Below, piece after piece: positions 58,417 through 64,000 of a DNA stretch of 64,000 bases (its first letter is position 1; every line of letters starts with the position of its first letter). A program made the position numbers and the translations under genes. The stretch spans positions 1-64,000 of the forward strand of contig CALJIC010000349.1 of assembly GCA_937974195.1 (NCBI GenBank), given 5' to 3'. Source of the stretch: an uncultured Roseiflexaceae bacterium (lineage in GTDB: Bacteria; Chloroflexota; Chloroflexia; Chloroflexales; Roseiflexaceae). Under the pieces are notes generated by a model. The model was not told the DNA's origin. It saw only the letters and a list, made by a program, of their open reading frames with translations, and did not search any database.

Positions 58417-58956
58417 ATGGCCGTACGCAGTCAGGAGATGCGCAACCCTGTGCGCACACAGTCCAGCCCGGCGCGTCCGTTCGTCGCTGTTCCGGCGCTT
58501 AACTTCCACTCGATCGCCTACCTCATCACCGGGTTGCTGGCGCTGCTGGCGATCTACGCGATCATGGGCAACGTTGTCAGCTGGGGCCGCGAGCAGTACG
58601 ACACATTGCGCTACGGCACACCGCGCACCTTCCACACCGATGCGGTGGTTGGGCACGAGGATGGCAGCGGCACACCCAGCCACTTCGTGGCCATGAACCT
58701 GAACCGGCAGGTGGTGATCTACCAGATCCCGGGCGGCGATGTCTCCAAGACGCGGGTGATCACCGGCCCATACCTGTTCGGCGCGGGCGAGGACAAGACG
58801 CCGGTGCTGCTCGAGTTCCAGGACGTCAACGGCGACCAGCTGCAGGATATGATCGTCAACATCAAGAACGAGGCGATCGTCTTCGTGAACCGCGACGGTC
58901 AGTTCCAGGCGATCACGCCGGAAGAGCGCAGCCAGCTGGTGCTGCCCGGCCAGTAG
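58417..58956 (+). CDS. Membrane-anchored protein with FG-GAP-like segment
   Basis: A 179-residue protein. The ATG at 58417 has GAGGAG upstream. One helix (about residues 33-54) anchors it, with the remainder outside. The C-terminal half contains FQDVNGDQLQDMIVNI and FVNRDGQFQ, which resemble FG-GAP/VCBS-type calcium-binding repeat edges. No full family match is evident. It is monocistronic, with a clear terminator after it. Confidence 0.7.
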   Translation: MAVRSQEMRNPVRTQSSPARPFVAVPALNFHSIAYLITGLLALLAIYAIMGNVVSWGREQYDTLRYGTPRTFHTDAVVGHEDGSGTPSHFVAMNLNRQVVIYQIPGGDVSKTRVITGPYLFGAGEDKTPVLLEFQDVNGDQLQDMIVNIKNEAIVFVNRDGQFQAITPEERSQLVLPGQ

Positions 58957-59004
58957 CTCTCACCTCTCTCCTCAGCTTCCTCAACGCAGCGTGCCCCTTG
59001 AGAT

Positions 59005-59041
59005 GTGGGAGAGGGTGCCCCTCTCCCACGTCGTTTATAAT
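59005..59041 (+). terminator. Terminator hairpin, followed by a TATAAT
   Basis: A perfect 10-bp stem GTGGGAGAGG/CCTCTCCCAC (59005-59014, 59020-59029) is followed by GTCGTTT. A TATAAT at 59036-59041 right after it may be the -10 of the next operon. Confidence 0.65.
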
Positions 59042-59172
59042 GTGCAGGGCCATGCGGTGGCACACGCGCCTCAGACGCGCCCGTCTCCGCCAGGAGGAAG
59101 GCCGCTGGCTCTCCACGGCTTCGCCCTAGCGCGCCGCTGGCGCGTAACCCCGCTCCAGACAAGGCTGTGCAG

Positions 59173-59997
59173 ATGGACGACGAGCTGCTCCAGAAGCGGC
59201 GCGCCCGGCGCTGGCGTCAGACGCCCGAGACGCGCATCGATGGGCCCGATGCCGCCGCCAAGCTGATCGACCAGCTAGGCGTCGTGACATTGTACCCGGT
59301 ATCGCCCGAGCTGCCGAATCTATACCACGCCTACGTCGGCAGCCCGGATGCGAAGCCCGATTCGGCGTGGGACAGCCCGGCCGGCGAGGTGTACGGCTGG
59401 CGCTGGACGCTGGGCGGAGCTGGAGCGGCCTTCTACACGGCGATCGTCCGCGGCCGGCCCACCTGGGTGAGCTGGGAGATGCTTCCGGCGGCGCTGCGGC
59501 TGCTGGGTGAGCGCCGCACGCCCGAGGAGCTGTACCGCGCCGGCGTCATCTCGGAGAACGCCCGCCGCATCGCAAGGGCACTCGAGGATGCGGGGGCGGC
59601 GCTGAGCACCGGCGAGCTGCGAGCGAAGGCCGGGTTCCCCACCGGCAAGGCCGAGCGCGCCGCCTTCCTCAAGGCCGTGGCCGAGCTAGACAATCGCCTG
59701 CTGCTCGCCAAGGTCTTCGTCGAGGGCAGCACCGATATGCGCCACGCCCTGGTGGCAGCCCGCTACCCACAGCACGTCGCCGCGGCGGAGCGCCTGACGC
59801 GCGAGGAGGCGATCGACGCCTTCCTGGCGACATACCTGCCGAACGCTGCCTACGCCGCCCCGGCGACGCTGGCGAAGCACCTGGGGATCGCGGCGGCCGA
59901 GCTGCGCGCGGGCCTCGAGCGCCTAGTTGCGCAGGGGCGCGTGGTGCAGGCCGCTGTTCCCGGGCAGAAGGCGCCGGGCTATGTGTGGCTGGAGTGA
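59173..59997 (+). CDS. Winged-helix protein, AlkZ/YcaQ-related (tentative)
   Basis: A 274-residue soluble protein. The N-terminal half contains WRQTPETRI, LYPVSPELPNLYHAYVG and a Trp-rich GWRWTLGGAGAAFYTAIV segment. The C-terminal half is helical with two winged-helix-like segments (STGELRAKAGFPTGK, and ATLAKHLGIAAAELRAGLERLVAQGRVV). This is compatible with distant relatives of the AlkZ/YcaQ group, but the catalytic QxQ motif is not seen. It overlaps the ABC permease by 1 nt (TGATG), so it may regulate or be co-expressed with the exporter. An alternative GTG start lies at 59167. Confidence 0.55.
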   Translation: MDDELLQKRRARRWRQTPETRIDGPDAAAKLIDQLGVVTLYPVSPELPNLYHAYVGSPDAKPDSAWDSPAGEVYGWRWTLGGAGAAFYTAIVRGRPTWVSWEMLPAALRLLGERRTPEELYRAGVISENARRIARALEDAGAALSTGELRAKAGFPTGKAERAAFLKAVAELDNRLLLAKVFVEGSTDMRHALVAARYPQHVAAAERLTREEAIDAFLATYLPNAAYAAPATLAKHLGIAAAELRAGLERLVAQGRVVQAAVPGQKAPGYVWLE

Positions 59998-60794
59998 TGC
60001 GAGCACTGATCGACTACTACTACGCCCAGCTGAAGAATACCTTCGCGATACAGGCCCAGTACCGTGTGGCGCTGATCATCTGGCTGATCGGCACGGTCCT
60101 GCAGCCGGTGATCTACCTCGTCGTCTGGACCACCGTGGCGCAGGCTGGGGCGGTCGGCGGGTACACCGCCGGCGACTTCGCCGCCTACTTCATCGTGCTG
60201 ATGCTGGTGGACCACCTGACCTTCTCGTGGATCTTCTACGAGTTCGAGCACCGCGTGCGGCAGGGCGCCCTCTCGCCGCTGCTGCTCCGCCCGCTCCACC
60301 CCATCCACAAGGACATCGCCGATAACATCACCTACAAGCTGCTGACGCTGCCCGTGCTGCTCTCGGCCGCCGTGCTCATGGCACTGGCCTTCCGCCCGGC
60401 GTTCGAGACGTCCGGGTGGGCGCTGGCGCTATTCATCCCGGCGCTGCTGCTCGGCTTCGCCGTACGCTTCGTCGTGGAGTGGACGCTGGGGCTGGCCGCC
60501 TTCTGGACCACTCGGGTCAGCGCGCTCAACCATCTCTACTACGTCGCGGTGCTGTTCCTCTCGGGGCAGATCGCGCCGCTGTCGCTCTTCCCGGAGCCGA
60601 TCCGCGTCGCCGCCGCGCTGCTGCCGTTCCGCTGGACCGTGGCGTTTCCGGTCGAGCTGCTGATCGGGCGGCTGAGCTTCGAGGCCGCCCTGCAGGGCCT
60701 GGCGGCGCAGCTGGTATGGCTCGTGCTGGGGCTCCTGCTGCTATGGCGAACCTGGCGCGCCGGCGTGCGGCGCTACTCCGCCGTCGGCGCGTAG
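59997..60794 (+). CDS. ABC-2 family exporter permease
   Basis: A 265-residue membrane protein with six helices, matching the ABC-2 (DUF990-type) permeases of efflux systems. The block FSWIFYEFEHRVRQGALSPLLLRPLHP between helices 2 and 3 is typical, as is the C-terminal FPVELLIGRLSFE segment. Translation is coupled to the preceding gene. It pairs with the permease at 62031 and the ATPase at 60835. Confidence 0.9.
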   Translation: MRALIDYYYAQLKNTFAIQAQYRVALIIWLIGTVLQPVIYLVVWTTVAQAGAVGGYTAGDFAAYFIVLMLVDHLTFSWIFYEFEHRVRQGALSPLLLRPLHPIHKDIADNITYKLLTLPVLLSAAVLMALAFRPAFETSGWALALFIPALLLGFAVRFVVEWTLGLAAFWTTRVSALNHLYYVAVLFLSGQIAPLSLFPEPIRVAAALLPFRWTVAFPVELLIGRLSFEAALQGLAAQLVWLVLGLLLLWRTWRAGVRRYSAVGA

Positions 60795-60834
60795 CGCTGC
60801 CTCGCAGCGCCGATTGTCACCCGAACAGTCCGAT

Positions 60835-61833
60835 ATGCACACCGACACCCACGCGATCTACGTCCGCGATCTGCGCAAGAACTACGTCGTCAGCGAGCGA
60901 GAGGCGGGGATCCTGGCCTCCGTGCGCAGCCTGGTGCGGCGCAGGACCCGGACGGTTGCGGCGGTCGACGGCATCAGCTTCGACGTCGCGCCGGGCGAGG
61001 TCGTCGGCTTCCTCGGGCCGAACGGCGCCGGCAAGACCACTACGCTCAAGATGCTCTCCGGGCTGCTCTACCCGGATGGCGGCGAGCTGGCCGTGCTCGG
61101 CTTCACCCCCTCCCGGCGGGACCGCGACTACCTGCGCCAGATCGCGCTGGTGATGGGCCAGCGCAACCAGCTGGCGTGGGACATCCCGGCCGCCGACTCG
61201 TTCGAGCTGAACCGCGCGATCTACCGCATCCCGCACGACGAGTACCGGCGCACGCTCAAGGAGCTGGACGAGCTGCTGGAGCTTGGGGAGCTGATACGCA
61301 AGCCGGTGCGCAACCTGTCGCTCGGCGAGCGCATGAAGTGCGAGATCGCCGCCGCGCTGCTCCACCGGCCTAAGGTGCTGTTCCTGGACGAGCCGACGAT
61401 CGGGCTGGATGTGACGATGCAGCGGCGCATCCGCTCCTTTCTCGCCGCCTACAACCGGCGCTTCGGCGCGACGGTGCTGCTCACCAGCCACTACATGGCC
61501 GATGTCGAGGCGCTCTGCAGGCGCGTGATCGTCATTCACCACGGGCGGCTGCTGTTCGACGGCGAGCTCTCGGACCTGGTGCAGCGCTTCTCGCCCCACA
61601 AGACGATCGTGGTGGAGCTCGAGGACCCTGAGGCCGACCTGCGGCCGTACGGCGAGATCGTCAGCCGCGAGGAGGGGCGGGTCACGCTGCGGGTGCCGAA
61701 GAGCGCCACGCCGGTGGTCACCGGGCGGCTGCTCGCCGACCTGCCGATCAGCGACCTGACGGTCGAGGACCCGCCGATCGAGGATGTGATCGAGCACGTG
61801 TTCAGCCAGGAAGCGGTGCAAAGCGTACCCTGA
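60835..61833 (+). CDS. ABC exporter ATP-binding protein
   Basis: A 332-residue ATPase. Walker A is GPNGAGKTTT, the signature LSLGERMKCE and Walker B VLFLDEPTIGLD, with the switch His in TSHYMADVEA. A C-terminal extension of about 90 residues is usual for NatA/DrrA-type exporters. The ATG at 60835 is preferred to a TTG at 60814, but neither has a strong ribosome site. It energises the two ABC-2 permeases encoded on either side. Confidence 0.93.
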   Translation: MHTDTHAIYVRDLRKNYVVSEREAGILASVRSLVRRRTRTVAAVDGISFDVAPGEVVGFLGPNGAGKTTTLKMLSGLLYPDGGELAVLGFTPSRRDRDYLRQIALVMGQRNQLAWDIPAADSFELNRAIYRIPHDEYRRTLKELDELLELGELIRKPVRNLSLGERMKCEIAAALLHRPKVLFLDEPTIGLDVTMQRRIRSFLAAYNRRFGATVLLTSHYMADVEALCRRVIVIHHGRLLFDGELSDLVQRFSPHKTIVVELEDPEADLRPYGEIVSREEGRVTLRVPKSATPVVTGRLLADLPISDLTVEDPPIEDVIEHVFSQEAVQSVP

Positions 61834-61879
61834 CGAGACGTACGCGGTTGGCAACGATCGCCCTCTCAAGTGGGGAGAT

Positions 61880-61901
61880 GCGGGGAGGCTTGCCTCCCCG
61901 C
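61880..61901 (+). terminator. Hairpin inside the exporter gene cluster
   Basis: GCGGGGAGGC (61880-61889) and its exact complement (61892-61901) with a 2-nt centre. It is a near-copy of the stem at 10590-10611. It may attenuate transcription between the ATPase and the second permease. Confidence 0.55.
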
Positions 61902-62030
61902 ACCCCTCCAGGGACGCGGCGGTGGGAGCATTGCATGACTCCTGACAATGAGAAGCGCAAGCGCGGAAGAGAACCGGCGCTGTCGTGAGCGCTGTGCGCG
62001 CTTCATACTGCACCAGACGGGCGTTGCGGC

Positions 62031-62816
62031 ATGAGCTATCTGAGGCTACTCTGGGTCTACTTCCGGCTCGGCGCGCTGAACGAGCTGCAGTACCGCGCGA
62101 ACTTCGTGATGCAGCTGTTCGAGGCGCTGATCGGCCTGGGGACGGCGCTGGCCGGCCTCGCGGTGGTGTTCAGCCACACCGAGACGCTGGCCGGGTGGCG
62201 GTCGGAGGAGCTGCTGGCGCTGCTGGGGATTTTCTTCCTGGTCGGCGGGCTGATCAGCTTTGTGATCCAGCCGAGCATGCAGCGCCTGATGGAGGATGTG
62301 CGGCTCGGCACGCTCGATTTCACGCTCACCAAGCCGGAGGACTCGCAGCTGCTGGTGAGCGCCCGGCAGGTGCAGATCTGGAAGCTGATCGATGTCGTGC
62401 TGGGCCTCGGCGTGCTGGTGTATGCGCTGGTGCGCCTGGGCGCGAGCGTCGGCCCGCTGCAGGCGCTGGCCTTCGGCGTGGCGCTGTCCGCCGGCGGCCT
62501 GATCGTCTACAGCTTCTGGCTGATCCTGGCCACGACCACCTTCTGGTTCGTGCGGGTGGACAACATCCTGGTGATCTTCGAGAGCATGTACCAGGCCGGC
62601 CGCTGGCCGATCGGCATCTACCCGCCCTGGCTGCGCGCGGCCCTGACGCTGCTCGTGCCGGTCGCGTTCGCCGTCACTGTCCCGGCCGAGGCGCTGGTGG
62701 GGCGGCTGGACCGCCTGACGCTGATTGGCGCGGTCGGGCTGGCGCTCGCCCTGCTGCTGTTCGCGCGCTGGTTCTGGCAGTTCGGGGTGCGACACTACTC
62801 GGGGGCCTCCGCGTGA
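62031..62816 (+). CDS. ABC-2 family exporter permease
   Basis: A 261-residue protein with six helices. YFRLGALNELQYRANFVMQLFEA at the start and LGTLDFTLTKPEDSQLLVSAR between helices are characteristic of the DUF990 group. It is the partner of the permease at 59997. Exporters of this kind carry antibiotics, lipids or other hydrophobic compounds; the cargo is unknown. Confidence 0.9.
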   Translation: MSYLRLLWVYFRLGALNELQYRANFVMQLFEALIGLGTALAGLAVVFSHTETLAGWRSEELLALLGIFFLVGGLISFVIQPSMQRLMEDVRLGTLDFTLTKPEDSQLLVSARQVQIWKLIDVVLGLGVLVYALVRLGASVGPLQALAFGVALSAGGLIVYSFWLILATTTFWFVRVDNILVIFESMYQAGRWPIGIYPPWLRAALTLLVPVAFAVTVPAEALVGRLDRLTLIGAVGLALALLLFARWFWQFGVRHYSGASA

Positions 62817-62947
62817 AGCTGGCGGGGGCTACGCGGCGGCCCGGACCGCTGGAAGGGCTTGAGGTGGTGAAGCTGCCCTCTGGCGCCCTGCCTCCGCCGC
62901 AGATACGGTGGAACAAAACGTTCGTGGCGGGCGACATGACTGCGTGA
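62813..62947 (+). CDS. Possible 44-residue coupled small protein
   Basis: A GTG overlapping the permease stop by 4 nt (GTGA) opens 44 codons ending at TGA. The product is Pro/Gly/Arg-rich and ends WNKTFVAGDMTA. Only the coupling-type overlap supports it. Confidence 0.25.
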   Translation: MKLAGATRRPGPLEGLEVVKLPSGALPPPQIRWNKTFVAGDMTA

Positions 62948-62972
62948 GCCCTGTGAAGTGAGGAGATTCGGA

Positions 62973-63632
62973 GTGAGCGCACCCCAGGAAATGATCGAAG
63001 CGGTCCAGGCCGGCGATGTGGCCAGGGTCGCCAGCTTGCTCGCCGCAGACCCGGCGCTCGCCGGTGCGCGCGCGCCGAACGGCGACTCGGCCGTGCTGCT
63101 CGCGGCCTACCACGGGCGCCGCGAGATCGCGGAGATGCTTGTGGACGCCGGCGCCCCGCTGGACATCTTCGAGGCCGCCGCTGTCGGGCGCGCGGGGCGC
63201 GTGGCTGAGCTGCTGCGCCAGCGGCCGGAGCTGGCGGGCGCCTACTCGCACGACGGCTGGACGGCCCTGCACCTGGCGGCGTTCTTCGGGCACGTGGCAG
63301 CCGCCGAGGCGCTCCTGGCCGCCGGCGCCGACATCTGCGCTGTCTCCAACAACAGCTCGCGCAACCAGCCGCTCAACGCCGCCGCCGCGGGCGACCACCT
63401 CGATGTCGTCAACCTGCTGATCGTGGCCGGGGCCGATGTCAACGCCCGCGATGGCTCCGGATTCACGCCGCTCCACGCCGCGGCGCAGAACGGCAACACG
63501 GCGATCGTCAGGGCCCTGCTCAACGCCGGCGCGGACCCCCAGGCGCAGCAGGGTGCGGGCCGCACGCCGCTGGCGCTGGCGCTCGAGGCCGGCAAGCAGG
63601 GCGCCGCGGATCTGCTGCGCTCCAGTCGCTAG
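62973..63632 (+). CDS. Ankyrin repeat protein
   Basis: A 219-residue soluble protein. The GTG at 62973 has GAGGAG upstream (an alternative GTG is at 62958). About six ankyrin repeats are seen, the best being DGWTALHLAAFFGHVAAAEALLAAGAD and GFTPLHAAAQNGNTAIVRALLNAGAD. The repeat mediates protein-protein binding. The partner is unknown and no signal peptide is present. Confidence 0.92.
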   Translation: MSAPQEMIEAVQAGDVARVASLLAADPALAGARAPNGDSAVLLAAYHGRREIAEMLVDAGAPLDIFEAAAVGRAGRVAELLRQRPELAGAYSHDGWTALHLAAFFGHVAAAEALLAAGADICAVSNNSSRNQPLNAAAAGDHLDVVNLLIVAGADVNARDGSGFTPLHAAAQNGNTAIVRALLNAGADPQAQQGAGRTPLALALEAGKQGAADLLRSSR

Positions 63633-63993
63633 GGCGCACCCCCGCCTGTTACGGGGCACGGAGCGCTGAACGGCCCTCCGGCCGCCGCCGCGTGCCCTCA
63701 GCTCCCACTTCTTGCGCTGGTCCCCTCTCTGCGGTGTGACGCTGCATGTCACACCCGCGTGGTACGGTGTGGGCTGGCGCGGCGAGCCTGCCGCTGATGG
63801 CGCGCCCGGGCGCAACTACCGGTTTGGCTAGCTGCGGGACTGGGCTTTTGGACAGGGCGCGGCTGGCCCTGGCGTGGTATCATGTCGTCTGGATCGCGGG
63901 ATGTGAGGCCTGGCGCCGCACACCCGCTCTTTCTTCGTGGGCAGATTTGGTGAGCCTCAGGCGAAGTCCTCTTGCCCCTCTAACGGAAGGTGA
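63633..63993 (+). other. Intergenic region with a TGGTATCAT promoter element
   Basis: No convincing gene. An extended -10 TGGTATCAT lies at 63875-63883, 111 bp before an ATG at 63994. The intervening leader has no clear ORF. Confidence 0.5.
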
Positions 63994-64000
63994 ATGATTG
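63994..64000 (+). CDS. Start of a gene running off the window
   Basis: An ATG preceded by CGGAAGGTGA at the right spacing, downstream of the TGGTATCAT promoter. Only two codons are visible, so nothing can be said about the product. Confidence 0.45.

Noticed and set aside
59040..59129. A 29-codon ORF in front of the winged-helix gene
   Set aside because: Its ATG lies inside the TATAAT element and the product is Arg-rich without a ribosome site.
63746..63997. An 83-codon frame at the window end
   Set aside because: It crosses the probable promoter element and the ribosome site of the gene starting at 63994, and its product shows no domain.

Overview
The window is a GC-rich (roughly two-thirds G+C) bacterial chromosome segment with dense housekeeping and accessory genes. 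It holds no insertion sequence, prophage or CRISPR array. A Chloroflexota bacterium (Chloroflexia-like) is the best guess. The basis is a form II aerobic CO dehydrogenase-type operon, tandem small RRM proteins, secreted proteins built from a 'FxETGHxLxGxFxxYWxxNGGLxxFGYPIxE' repeat, lamin-tail surface proteins with a Pro/Thr/Arg stalk, and low-complexity intergenic inverted repeats. This is inference from gene content, not a database match.

Layout. 0-6.5 kb: a secreted repeat protein diverges from a coxG-coxS-coxL-coxM operon (molybdenum hydroxylase). 6.5-12.5 kb: a YhfC-type membrane protease, an unknown membrane protein, a GNAT acetyltransferase, glutamate dehydrogenase and a beta-glucuronidase. 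12.7-17.6 kb: a Nudix hydrolase, a small membrane protein, a degenerate IF-2B/MtnA-like protein, and two overlapping membrane proteins that look like orphan complex I/group 4 hydrogenase membrane subunits. 17.7-23.7 kb: acetyltransferase, two RRM proteins, APH-like kinase, methyltransferase, XPB-type helicase and IolB. 23.9-25.7 kb: minC-minD-minE. 25.9-33.8 kb: AI-2E-family transporter, FabI, an alpha/beta hydrolase, ClpP, and a carbohydrate/lipid cluster (GH4 glycosidase, ceramidase-like protein, NIPSNAP protein, Tag glycosylase).

33.8-40.8 kb holds three consecutive, translationally coupled paralogues, each fusing a GT-C (GT39/ArnT-like) membrane glycosyltransferase to TPR-like helices and a C-terminal beta-rich domain. 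They are followed by an orphan PAS histidine kinase, a candidate structured RNA and two tRNA genes (Arg-GCG, Ser-CGA). 43.5-49.5 kb: Nudix, DUF1405, hexapeptide acyltransferase, cyclophilin, Gfo/Idh/MocA oxidoreductase, moeA and trxB. 49.9-58.2 kb: lamin-tail stalk protein, gap, a GT2 glycosyltransferase, a second FxETGH-repeat secreted protein, a dihydroorotate dehydrogenase-like protein lacking the catalytic motifs, and a DUF362-like protein. 58.4-64 kb: a small anchored protein, a winged-helix protein, a three-gene ABC-2 exporter and an ankyrin protein.

How genes may work together. MoeA could supply molybdenum cofactor to the cox enzyme. The GT-C trio could glycosylate exported Ser/Thr/Pro-rich proteins such as the lamin-tail stalk protein. 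Beta-glucuronidase, IolB, GH4 and the Gfo/Idh/MocA oxidoreductase suggest use of sugar acids, inositol and glycosides. Many genes share an extended -10 promoter of the form TGGTAnnnT.
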